Shown here: positions 1-8,283 of the stretch, in pieces
Position numbering within the stretch: position 1 is the first letter of the stretch
Layout of the letters: every line of letters begins with the position of its first letter
Assembly (NCBI GenBank): GCA_040878115.1
Contig: JBBDMV010000068.1
Location: 1-25,775 of the forward strand
Source: JBBDMU01 sp040878115
GTDB taxonomy: Bacteria; Bacteroidota; Rhodothermia; Balneolales; Natronogracilivirgulaceae
DNA length: 25,775 nt
Reading direction: 5' to 3'
Made by a program: the position numbers and the translations under genes
Notes under the pieces: model-generated
Databases searched by the model: none
Seen by the model: the letters and a program-made list of their open reading frames with translations, nothing else
Told to the model about the DNA's origin: nothing

Positions 1-3000
1 GCCTCCTTGCCCGAGGGGGTAAACATTGAACCGTTCATCGACCGCACCCGGCTCATTGATAAAACGACTTCCACCGTCACCGAAAATCTTGTATTGGGGG
101 CGCTTATTGTCATCTTTTTCCTGGTCCTGCTGCTAGGCAACGTGCGCTCCGGGCTGATCGTCGCTTCGGTTATCCCACTGGCCATGCTCTTCGCTATCGG
201 GATGATGAACACCTTTGGCGTCACTGCCAATCTGATGAGCCTGGGAGCGATTGATTTCGGTATTATTATTGACGGAGCGGTCATTATCGTGGAATTCACG
301 TCTTATCTGATTACTTCTCAAAAGCCGGAGTTGCAAAAGCTCAAAGGGCACCACCTCTCAAACCGCATAGACGAGCTGGCGATCGAATCGGGCGGCAGGA
401 TGATGAGCTCGGCCTTTTTCGGGCAGTTGATTATCCTCATCGTATTTGTCCCCATCCTCACGCTTACGGGTGTGGAAGGCAAGATGTTCCAGCCGATGGC
501 GTTGACCTTCGGTTTTGCCATGATCGGGGCTATCCTGCTGTGCTTTACGTTTGTACCGGTGGCTTCGGCCCTTTTCCTCAAGCCCGGAAAGAGGGGCGAT
601 ATACGATTTTCCCAAACACTTATGGATTTTCTTACTTACCGACTATATCGACCGCTCATCCATTCCGCGTTACGTAATAAAGGCTTTGTAGTGGCAGGCT
701 CCGTAATTCTGCTGGCGGCCAGCCTGTTTGTATTCAGCCGCATGGGAGGGGAATTTATTCCGCAGCTGGACGAAGGCAGTATCGCCATGCATCCCATTAC
801 AAAGCCGGGAACTTCATTGAGCCGGGTTATTGAAAACAATACGAAGATGGAGCAGATCCTGCTGAATGAGTTTCCCGAGGTAGAAGAGGTTATTTCCAGG
901 ACCGGGACCGGTGAAATACCCACCGATCCTATGTCATTGGAAATGTCGGATATGTTTATCATTCTGAAGGATAAGGATGAGTGGACCAGCGCCGATAGTA
1001 AAGAGGAGTTGATTGAACAGATGCGCACCGAGTTATCGGCGATGCCTGGCGTGGATTTTGCATTTACCCAGCCGATTGAAATGCGGTTCAATGAACTAAT
1101 GACGGGTATTCGTGAAGATATCGCCGTAAAGATTTATGGTGAGGACCTGAAAGTGCTCGCGGACCTCGGAAGCCAGGCAAGAGATATTATCAGCGAATTA
1201 CCCGGCGCCGCCGACATTAACCTCGAACAAACTATGGGCCTGCCTCAACTCAAGCTTACCTATAATCGCGGACAAATGGCCCGCTACGGAGTAGATATTG
1301 AAGAGGTGAATACGCTGATACAAAGCGCGTATGCCGGTGGAGAATCCGGGGTTATCTACGAAGGAGAGCGTCGTTTTGATCTGGTAACGCGGCTCGATAA
1401 ACCATACCGCAATAATCTGGAGTCGATACGGAACCTTTACGCGGTAGCTTACGATGGAGATCAAATTCCGCTGGAGGAACTGGCCGATATTAGTTATGAA
1501 GACGGTCCGGCCCAGATCTCACGCGACAATACCCGGCGGCGGATTGTTATCGGTGTCAATGCCGGCGAACAGGATATTCAGACACTGGTCGAAGATATCC
1601 GCCAGGGCCTGGAAAGCGAATTGGACCTGCCGGCGGGTTATAATATCACCTACGGCGGACAATTTGAGAACCTGCAGCGGGCCCGCACCCAGCTTATCTT
1701 TGCGGTTCCCCTGTCACTGGCACTGATTTTTGTCCTGCTGTACTTTTCATTGAAATCGTCTCGCCAGGCCCTGCTGGTATTTACCGCCATACCACTGGCT
1801 GCTATTGGTGGAGTGCTGGCATTGTGGCTGCGGGGGATGCCGTTCAGTATTTCGGCAGGAGTCGGGTTTATCGTTCTATTCGGGATCGCTGTGCTGAACG
1901 GCATTATTTTGATCAGCTTCTTTAACGAACTAAAAGAAGCGGGTATAAAGGATATAAATCGGCGGGTCCTGATGGGCACCCATCAGCGCCTGCGTCCCGT
2001 ATTGCTTACCGCTACTACCGACCTGTTCGGTTTCCTGCCGATGGCCCTTTCCACGGCGGCCGGGGCCGAGGTACAGCGCCCCCTGGCTACCGTAGTGATC
2101 GGAGGGTTGATCACCGCGACCTTCCTTACCATGGTGGTACTGCCGGTGCTTTACAGCCTGGTAGAAGAACGCAACTGGAAATGGCATCCGTCGGCGGGGG
2201 TGGCAACCGTTCTGTTATTACTGGTAATGACGGCGCCGTCATTGGGGCAACAATCTTGCACTTCAGATTCCACGCTCACACTCAGCCAGGAAGAAGCCGT
2301 TAAACGTTCTCTGGAGCAGTTCCCGGAAATCAGGGCCGGAGAACTGGCTGTCGACCGGGAGGCCGTGCTCAGCCGCACCGCCTTTGAACCCTCGCCCACC
2401 AGGTTTTCCATTTCGGAAGAAGAAGCGGGGGGCGGAAGCGGAGGTGTGGAGAGCATTGGCATTCAGCAGGAGCTGGAATTTCCTCTCCAATCCATCCGCA
2501 AGGGTCAGGCTGGACGGTCCAGGGAAAACCTGGCCGAAAGCCGGATGGACCTTACCCGTACAGACCTAAAACGGGAAGTCCGGATGGCCTGGCAGCAGTG
2601 GCGCTACAGCCTGGAAGTCTATCAGCTCCAGCAGGAGCTTTCCGAAACGTTTAAAGGTTTTGCCGAAGCGGCGGAGCTGCGCTACGAAACGGGCGAAATC
2701 GACCGGCTGGAACGGCTCAGCGCCGAATCGCTGTATGACGAGGTCCAGGCTGAACAGGAAGCGGCGCGCGCCGATGCATCGATTGCCGAACAACGGCTGC
2801 AAAATCTGTTGCTTACCGATTGTCCCCTTGCACCGGCCGACAGCTTTTTTGGGCCGCTCGAAGAGCAAGGTGCAGCCGATTTGCTTGACGGACATCCGCT
2901 GTTGGAAACAGGCCGTAACATCATAGACCTACGGCGCAGGGAGACGGCTGTTGAACGCTCCCGTTTCTGGCCCGATCTGTTCGGCGGCTATAAATGGCAG

Positions 3001-3405
3001 CGCATGAACGGCATGGACGGTTTCTATGCCTGGGAGGTGGGCTTCCGCGTTCCGCTCTGGTTTGGTCCGCAGAAGCAGCGTGTAAAAGCAGGCAGGCTGA
3101 ACGAACGCATCGCTGAAGCCGAATTTGAGAGCCTGCAGCTTCGCATGAACAGCCGCTACACGGAAGCCTTGCAAAAACGTCAAAAATGGCAGCGACAATA
3201 TGAGCTGTACCGGGATCGCCGTGATCGCGTTTCCGGCGAACTGCGCCGGACCGCCGCCAGCCGTTACGAGGCCGGGGAAATAGATTACCTGGCATTGACA
3301 CGCTATATGGAGCAGGCCGTTGAAATCGAAGAAACCTATCTGACCTCTTTGCGGCGATTGAACGAGGCTGTCATCGAACTGAACTTTTATCTTGAAACCG
3401 AATAA
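1..3405 (+). CDS. CzcA-type heavy-metal RND efflux pump fused to a TolC/CzcC-like outer-membrane factor (5' partial)
   Basis: The frame is open at the left edge, so the 5' end is missing. Matching the TM4 acid pair (D83 and D89 in DFGIIID, counting from base 7) to D402/D408 of CzcA suggests about 320 residues are lost. Residues 1-725 are the rest of an RND pump: TM helices at about 28-95, the GEFIPQLDEG stretch opening the second periplasmic domain, and the GIAVLNGIILIS helix. After a short link, residues 732-747 form a hydrophobic segment ending APSLG, followed by a TolC-family domain (about 755-1130, two coiled-coil repeats rich in E/R/Q/L). Such pump-channel fusions are known in Bacteroidota. 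The pump should export divalent cations (Zn/Co/Cd/Ni) using the proton gradient; the metal is inferred. It leads an operon with the adaptor (18 bp gap) and a CDF transporter. Confidence 0.93.
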   Translation, partial: ASLPEGVNIEPFIDRTRLIDKTTSTVTENLVLGALIVIFFLVLLLGNVRSGLIVASVIPLAMLFAIGMMNTFGVTANLMSLGAIDFGIIIDGAVIIVEFTSYLITSQKPELQKLKGHHLSNRIDELAIESGGRMMSSAFFGQLIILIVFVPILTLTGVEGKMFQPMALTFGFAMIGAILLCFTFVPVASALFLKPGKRGDIRFSQTLMDFLTYRLYRPLIHSALRNKGFVVAGSVILLAASLFVFSRMGGEFIPQLDEGSIAMHPITKPGTSLSRVIENNTKMEQILLNEFPEVEEVISRTGTGEIPTDPMSLEMSDMFIILKDKDEWTSADSKEELIEQMRTELSAMPGVDFAFTQPIEMRFNELMTGIREDIAVKIYGEDLKVLADLGSQARDIISELPGAADINLEQTMGLPQLKLTYNRGQMARYGVDIEEVNTLIQSAYAGGESGVIYEGERRFDLVTRLDKPYRNNLESIRNLYAVAYDGDQIPLEELADISYEDGPAQISRDNTRRRIVIGVNAGEQDIQTLVEDIRQGLESELDLPAGYNITYGGQFENLQRARTQLIFAVPLSLALIFVLLYFSLKSSRQALLVFTAIPLAAIGGVLALWLRGMPFSISAGVGFIVLFGIAVLNGIILISFFNELKEAGIKDINRRVLMGTHQRLRPVLLTATTDLFGFLPMALSTAAGAEVQRPLATVVIGGLITATFLTMVVLPVLYSLVEERNWKWHPSAGVATVLLLLVMTAPSLGQQSCTSDSTLTLSQEEAVKRSLEQFPEIRAGELAVDREAVLSRTAFEPSPTRFSISEEEAGGGSGGVESIGIQQELEFPLQSIRKGQAGRSRENLAESRMDLTRTDLKREVRMAWQQWRYSLEVYQLQQELSETFKGFAEAAELRYETGEIDRLERLSAESLYDEVQAEQEAARADASIAEQRLQNLLLTDCPLAPADSFFGPLEEQGAADLLDGHPLLETGRNIIDLRRRETAVERSRFWPDLFGGYKWQRMNGMDGFYAWEVGFRVPLWFGPQKQRVKAGRLNERIAEAEFESLQLRMNSRYTEALQKRQKWQRQYELYRDRRDRVSGELRRTAASRYEAGEIDYLALTRYMEQAVEIEETYLTSLRRLNEAVIELNFYLETE

Positions 3406-3423
3406 CCTAATAGACCTAAGATT

Positions 3424-4698
3424 ATGAAAAATTCAACCTGTTTATTAACTGTTTTACTGCTGTCCATTGGCCTGCTGGCAGGTGGCTGCTCGGATGACCA
3501 TTCCCACGATGAAAACGGTGATCACCCCTCTGAATCCTCCGCGTCTCAAGAAAACGGGCATAAGCATACGGAAGAAGGCCAACAAACCGACCACGAAGAA
3601 GAGGAAACCATTCACCTCTCCGGTTTGCAATTGCGCACAGCCGGTATCGAAACCGGGCGGCTGGACTCCCTTCCGCTGAATGATGCCATAAAAGTTAATG
3701 GCACGCTCGAACTTCCACCCCAGAACAAGGCGAATATGAGCGCTGTGCTGGGCGGACTCGTGCAAACCATATATGTGCGCGAAGGAGACCAGGTAAACGC
3801 GGGCGATGTACTTGCGGAACTGGTAGACCCGAAGTTCCCGGAAATGCAGGCAGATTATCGTAAAAGCGCCAGCCGTATAGGCTACCTGGAACAAGAATAT
3901 GAGCGCAAAGAACGCTTGTTGGCAGACAACGTAGGATCACAGCGGGACTTTCAGCAGGCTAAATCCGATTATGAATCAGCGGTAGCGGAAATGCTGTCTC
4001 TTGAATCAAAGCTCCGTATGCTGGAGCTGGACCCGAACCGTGTCAGACAAGGTGAAATGTACGATTCAGTGCCGCTCAAATCGCCCATCGGCGGATATGT
4101 ACGGGTAATCGAAACCAATATCGGCCAGTATGCCGATCCGAATGATGAACTGTTCGAAATTGTGGACAATGAGCACATCCACATCGATCTCCTGGTGTAT
4201 GAAAAAGACATTCACAATGTCAAAGAAAACCAGGAGGTGCTGTTTAAATACACCAATCAGCCCAACGACCGGTTTTACAAAGCTCGCATTTTTTCAGTCG
4301 GCAAGGCCTTTGAGGACAATCCCCGGGCCGTTCGCGTGCATGCTGAAATTGTGGACCGGCAGGATGGATTGCTGCCCGGTATGTTCGTGGAAGGCCGTAT
4401 CATCACCAGTACCGAAAATCAGGCGGCGCTCCCTGAAGGTGCCATCGTGCGGGATGGGGCCGATTACCTGGTGTTTGCGAGCAGCGAACAGTTTGGCGAT
4501 CATGGCCGTGAACATGCAGGCGATGCAGAAACCGAACAGGAATTTAAGGCTGTAAAAGTCCGCCCCGGCACGACCGATGCAGGCTATACTCAGGTGGATT
4601 TTTTTGAACCCTTACACGAAGGTACACAATTCGTCACCAAAGGTGCCTACTACCTGCTGGCTGAAATGAAAAAAGGTGAAGGAGGGCACGATCATTAG
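3424..4698 (+). CDS. CzcB-like RND periplasmic adaptor lipoprotein, His-rich N-terminus
   Basis: This 424-residue protein is the membrane-fusion subunit expected between the pump and channel encoded just upstream. The N-terminus is a lipoprotein-like signal: hydrophobic residues 7-20, then AGGC with the acceptor C22. Residues 25-65 are packed with His, Asp and Glu (DDHSHDE, HKHTEEG), a plausible metal-collecting tail. The first half of a biotinyl-lipoyl domain follows (about 98-135, with VREGDQVNAGDVLAEL), then a helical hairpin (about 140-210), the second lipoyl half (PLKSPIGGYV) and beta-barrel domains. A second His cluster sits around residues 360-370 and the C-terminus ends GGHDH. Family level is clear. 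The metal is inferred from the partner pump and the His content. Confidence 0.92.
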   Translation: MKNSTCLLTVLLLSIGLLAGGCSDDHSHDENGDHPSESSASQENGHKHTEEGQQTDHEEEETIHLSGLQLRTAGIETGRLDSLPLNDAIKVNGTLELPPQNKANMSAVLGGLVQTIYVREGDQVNAGDVLAELVDPKFPEMQADYRKSASRIGYLEQEYERKERLLADNVGSQRDFQQAKSDYESAVAEMLSLESKLRMLELDPNRVRQGEMYDSVPLKSPIGGYVRVIETNIGQYADPNDELFEIVDNEHIHIDLLVYEKDIHNVKENQEVLFKYTNQPNDRFYKARIFSVGKAFEDNPRAVRVHAEIVDRQDGLLPGMFVEGRIITSTENQAALPEGAIVRDGADYLVFASSEQFGDHGREHAGDAETEQEFKAVKVRPGTTDAGYTQVDFFEPLHEGTQFVTKGAYYLLAEMKKGEGGHDH

Positions 4699-4737
4699 GC
4701 ATAGCAGCTTCTGATAATCATCCATAAAAACAGAACT

Positions 4738-5361
4738 ATGGCAAATCAGCAAAGAACGAAAGACCTGAAGACCGGCAGGAAAATTCAGGTATATAATGTA
4801 ATATATGATACCATTGAAGTGGCAGTGTCTTTAACGGCAGGCTTTGCAACGGGAAGTGCCGCTTTAATCGGCTGGGGACTGGACAGTATAGTCGAAATTA
4901 TTTCAGCCAGCACGCTGTGGTGGCGGCTGCATGGTGAGCTTGAGGGAATAAATGAAGAGCGCGTAAAGCAAAGGGGAAAAACAACGCTGTACGTGATAGC
5001 CTTTTCTTTTTTGATTGTCAGCATTTTTATTACCTATGATTCCATATTAAAGCTTCGTAATGAAGAAGTACCGGAATGGAGTAGCCTGGGCGTAACAATC
5101 CTGATCATTTCATTGGTGGTGAACCCCGTCCTCGTCTGGGCAAAATTAAAGTATGGCAAGAAGCTGGACAGCAAAGAGCTAATAGCCGACGCCAAAGATA
5201 CTCTCGTGTGCCTGTACCAAACCGTGGCAGTATTAGGTGGCCTGCTGGCGGTTCGCTGGCTGGATTGGTGGTGGGCCGACCCGGTAGCCGCGCTCTTGAT
5301 AGTACCCTATGCTCTTTATGAAGGATGGGAGGCTTTTAAAGGAGGAAAAAAATCAATATGA
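4738..5361 (+). CDS. Short CDF-family cation transporter lacking the C-terminal domain
   Basis: The 207-residue protein has about six TM helices (roughly 22-42, 44-60, 84-102, 116-136, 157-173, 178-195) and fits the cation diffusion facilitator membrane domain. Full-length CDF pumps are near 300 residues; the cytoplasmic metal-sensing domain is absent here. The TM2 metal-site pair reads D49xxxE53. The TM5 site, usually HxxxD, reads D154xxxC158 (in ADAKDTLVC). A conserved WADP lies at 179-182. The changed ligands suggest a subclade with different ion preference, or an altered transporter. It probably moves metal from cytoplasm to periplasm, feeding the RND system upstream, 39 bp away. The stop lies 9 bp inside the 3' end of the opposing adaptor gene. 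Confidence 0.85.
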   Translation: MANQQRTKDLKTGRKIQVYNVIYDTIEVAVSLTAGFATGSAALIGWGLDSIVEIISASTLWWRLHGELEGINEERVKQRGKTTLYVIAFSFLIVSIFITYDSILKLRNEEVPEWSSLGVTILIISLVVNPVLVWAKLKYGKKLDSKELIADAKDTLVCLYQTVAVLGGLLAVRWLDWWWADPVAALLIVPYALYEGWEAFKGGKKSI

Positions 5362-6696
5362 AAAAGATTCCCGGCTGATTTCATTTTCCTGATATTCCAT
5401 TTCACCCATCTCCATTTCTCCATGGTCATGCATGGGTACAGCTCCTCTGCCGGGTTCGCGGTTCATCATACTGAAACGGTCGGCAAGTTGGAATTCGGAA
5501 TCCAGGCGAAAAGCTCCGTTAAATACAACCTCCTCGCCGGCTTCCAGTCCATCGTGAACGATATAGTAATCGCCGGCACGGCTGCCTAGTTCAATCTCAC
5601 GCGCTTCGAACCGGGGGACATCGGCATCGGGATCTTTCACAAAAGCAATAGAACGAGGCCCCGTCCATAATACGGAACTTGCGGGTATCATCTTCCGGGC
5701 ACCTTCGCGGCCGTTGGATTTTACATGACCGCTGACCAGCATATCAGGTTTCAAAAGAGCCTCACCGTTTTCTATATCGGCACGTACCTGCACCGTGCGC
5801 TTTAGAGGATCCACTACAGGGCTGATGTAAGTAACCGTGGCATCAAATTGGTGACCAGGATGGGAGCGGCTGCGGAAGATTAATGCATCACCTTTTTGCA
5901 GCCAGGCCAGATCATCTTCGTAGGCCTCAAAAACTCCCCATACCCGGTCCAGATTGGCAACTTCAAAAAGCACGGCGCCCTCTTCAACATGATCTTCACG
6001 TGCAACTTTGCGACTGATGACATATCCATCCACGGGAGACACGATTTCCATATTTTGTCGGACTTCTTCGCTCTGTACAATTCCATTGATTTGCGAATTA
6101 GTCAATTCCCATTGGTGCAGTTTCTGCCGGGCCGATCCGGCCATTGCAGATTCCGGCCCGCTATGCCGTACAGCGGCCAGCAGCTCCCGCTGGGCGGTTA
6201 CCAGCTCGGGTGAGTAAATGCTCGCCATGGCTTCACCGGCCTGAATAGGAGCTCCCGTAAAACCCACAAATAGTTCACGGATGCGGCCGGGGAAGTGGAC
6301 GGAAACGTTAGTAAGCCGGCGTTCATCCACCTTAATGCGGCCGGGCAGGCGAATCTCTTTCGTGGGCACTTCCTCTGTAACCATTGTAGTCTGGATATTG
6401 GCCAGCTGAACAGCCGCTTCTGTCATGACCAGGGAATAGTTGTCCTCCTGGGTTTCTGAGGTAGCCGGAATGAGTTCCATGCCGCAGATGGGGCAATTTC
6501 CCGGCCCGTCTTCGCGGACTGAGGGATGCATGGAACATGTCCATACTTCAACGCCATTTTCTTCAGTCATTTCAAGATCATGATCATGATCGTTATGAAG
6601 GTCCTGGCTTGATGGCCCGAAAATGAGATAACCAGACAGCAAGCCAATCAGCAAAAGGCCTATCCCATACATATATCTTTTTGTTTTTGATTTCAT
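5353..6696 (-). CDS. CusB-like RND periplasmic adaptor with N-terminal heavy-metal-binding domain
   Basis: This 447-residue protein starts with a single membrane anchor or signal helix (about 9-27) with no lipobox cysteine. A His/Asp cluster follows (HNDHDHD, 34-40), then a compact heavy-metal-binding domain at 51-77 with C54, M56, H57, C68, C71 and M73 (WTCSMHP ... CPICGMEL). This small domain is typical of adaptors for Cu(I)/Ag(I) systems. The lipoyl, helical hairpin and beta-barrel parts follow, and the C-terminus is Met/His-rich (VPMHDHGEMEMGEMEY). It should link the CusA-like pump to the TolC channel, both encoded upstream on the same strand. It is the last gene of its operon. Its final codons overlap the opposing CDF gene by 9 bp. 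Confidence 0.93.
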   Translation of the reverse strand: MKSKTKRYMYGIGLLLIGLLSGYLIFGPSSQDLHNDHDHDLEMTEENGVEVWTCSMHPSVREDGPGNCPICGMELIPATSETQEDNYSLVMTEAAVQLANIQTTMVTEEVPTKEIRLPGRIKVDERRLTNVSVHFPGRIRELFVGFTGAPIQAGEAMASIYSPELVTAQRELLAAVRHSGPESAMAGSARQKLHQWELTNSQINGIVQSEEVRQNMEIVSPVDGYVISRKVAREDHVEEGAVLFEVANLDRVWGVFEAYEDDLAWLQKGDALIFRSRSHPGHQFDATVTYISPVVDPLKRTVQVRADIENGEALLKPDMLVSGHVKSNGREGARKMIPASSVLWTGPRSIAFVKDPDADVPRFEAREIELGSRAGDYYIVHDGLEAGEEVVFNGAFRLDSEFQLADRFSMMNREPGRGAVPMHDHGEMEMGEMEYQENEISRESFSY

Positions 6697-6724
6697 GGTT
6701 TTGGTGGTTTGTCGGATATTTAAG

Positions 6725-8278
6725 TTAGTGCTGGTTGTTAAATTCGATTTCGTCAGAAGTCACATTATACATGCCATAGAGATACTCGAGTTCGGCAATG
6801 GCTATATTTCTTTCCACATAGGCTGTATTAAGGAGCATCTCATAATCCAGAATTTGTTGCTGGAGCTGTATCAATTCCTCGAAGCTTCCGGCCTCAGTTG
6901 TATAGGCTTCCATAGAAATATCCAGTGCCTGTCTGGTTTTCGGCATCAGGTTATCTTCGTACAGGGTGATGCGATACTGAGCATCTCTGTATTCCTGAAG
7001 TTGTCTTTCAGCATCCGCTGTAAGCCTGTTTACAGCCCCTGTTTTCTGCGCTTCTATGGACCGGATGTTTAGTCTTGCTTCCCGTTTTTGGGCATTGTAG
7101 CGGTTTCTGTATAAGGGCACTTTTACGGAGATACTGGCTACTACGCCAAATCGGTCTCCAGGCATCAGGGGCATATACATGTAATTGGGAGCCATAACTT
7201 CAACACCGATGCCGAATGACGGAAGCCCATCCAAATGGGCTTCGTCCAGTGCATGTTTGGCAGCTTGGCGCTGATGATCAAGCTGGGAGAGCCTGGGACT
7301 TTGGGCCTGTATTCTCTGCAAGATTTCATCAGGGGCTATTGTTAATAGATGACGCTCCATTGGCATAGGTATGCTAATTTCTTCTTTAGGCTCTTGGTTA
7401 AGCAATGTATTGAACTCAGTCTGGAGAGGCTCCAGTTTATCCTGCATCTGTTTAATCCGCGTTTGAATTTTATCGATTTCAATCTGTATCCGAATAACAT
7501 CAATCTGACTGGATTGCCCAGTTTCGTACAGGGACAAAGACGTTGATTCAAGCATCTCTAACAGTTCAAGGTTTTCTTGAAATATTCTGATATGATGGCG
7601 GGTTTCATACATCCTGAACCAAACTTCCTTCACATCCTTGAATACTTCGTTTCGAGCATTTATTAAAAGGTCTGATCTTGCCTTGGCCAAATTCTGAACC
7701 CTTTTTTCAGCGGTACTCAAACTTCCAAACCATGGGAATGCTTGATTTACCGAGGCCGTCATGCGGCTAAATGGATTAGAATAGGTCTCAGGATTCACGA
7801 AATACATAAACATGACTTCGGGATCAGGCAAGGCGCTTACTTGTGGAGCCTGTTCCAGTACAGAGCGATATTCGTAAAACAGGGATTGTAGTTCAGGATT
7901 ATTTTGCGCCGCTATTTCCAGGTACTTATCAAGTTCGGTATCCTGGGCAAAAGCCGGTAAAATGAAGATGAACATGAACAGAAGAAGAAAAAATCCCCTC
8001 TTAAGAGGGGAATGGTTAATCCTGAGCGAAGCTTCAGGATTAATCGAGGGGTGTGTGATGAAGGTGGAATCTATCCAGAACCGGCTATTCGCCCTGCAAA
8101 ATTTTTTATTTCTTGATGTTTGCTGTTGATTGACTTCTTTGCAATTGGCTGTATCGTCACACACCCCTCGGTTGGCCTTAAAGCTTCGCTTAAAACCAAC
8201 CATTTCCCCTCTCGAGAGGGGATTAGCCCTGTCCTTGATTTGAGGTTTTCTTATTTCTCTGATCTTTAACGTATTCAT
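6725..8278 (-). CDS. TolC-family outer-membrane efflux channel with a repeat-derived N-terminal extension
   Basis: From about residue 113 on, this 517-residue frame is a normal outer-membrane efflux protein (about 405 residues): two coiled-coil-rich repeats with Pro-Asp (PDPEVMFMY) and Gln/Glu-rich helices. A signal-peptide-like segment lies just before it (hydrophobic 96-108, AFA then Q112). Residues 20-95 are encoded by a palindromic repeat at 7995-8221, which happens to be open in this frame. The true start is therefore unsure. ATG at 8278 lies 5 bp after the pump gene and would place about 95 residues before the signal helix. Internal M26 and M102 are alternatives, and M102 leaves little n-region. 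It forms the outer-membrane exit for the adjacent CusA/CusB-like pump. An insertion may have altered its translation or export. Confidence 0.88.
   Translation of the reverse strand: MNTLKIREIRKPQIKDRANPLSRGEMVGFKRSFKANRGVCDDTANCKEVNQQQTSRNKKFCRANSRFWIDSTFITHPSINPEASLRINHSPLKRGFFLLLFMFIFILPAFAQDTELDKYLEIAAQNNPELQSLFYEYRSVLEQAPQVSALPDPEVMFMYFVNPETYSNPFSRMTASVNQAFPWFGSLSTAEKRVQNLAKARSDLLINARNEVFKDVKEVWFRMYETRHHIRIFQENLELLEMLESTSLSLYETGQSSQIDVIRIQIEIDKIQTRIKQMQDKLEPLQTEFNTLLNQEPKEEISIPMPMERHLLTIAPDEILQRIQAQSPRLSQLDHQRQAAKHALDEAHLDGLPSFGIGVEVMAPNYMYMPLMPGDRFGVVASISVKVPLYRNRYNAQKREARLNIRSIEAQKTGAVNRLTADAERQLQEYRDAQYRITLYEDNLMPKTRQALDISMEAYTTEAGSFEELIQLQQQILDYEMLLNTAYVERNIAIAELEYLYGMYNVTSDEIEFNNQH
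7995..8221. repeat. Palindromic, MITE-like repeat with inverted ends inside the 5' end of the tolC-family gene
   Basis: The ends are two perfect 16 bp palindromes, cccctcttaagagggg (7995-8010) and cccctctcgagagggg (8206-8221). Each is followed inward by a hairpin (perfect 10 bp stem at 8016-8025/8034-8043; GGTTGG/CCAACC-based stem at 8170-8201) around a shared agcgaagct loop, then by gaggggtgtgtga. The left 66 bp (7995-8060) and the right 68 bp (8154-8221) are thus inverted copies. Their hairpin stems differ in sequence but still pair. About 93 bp of unique DNA lies between them. No transposase is present. The possible target duplication is only AT/AT, so the insertion mechanism is unknown. 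Confidence 0.8.
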
Positions 8279-8283
8279 GCTTT

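Noticed and set aside
2160..2280. Fusion of pump and channel as a sequencing frameshift artefact
   Set aside because: The frame is continuous, and similar pump-channel fusions are known in Bacteroidota.
2921..3301. 126-codon frame on the - strand inside the pump-channel fusion gene
   Set aside because: It mirrors a clearly coding + strand frame in high-GC DNA and shows low-complexity Arg/Ser composition.
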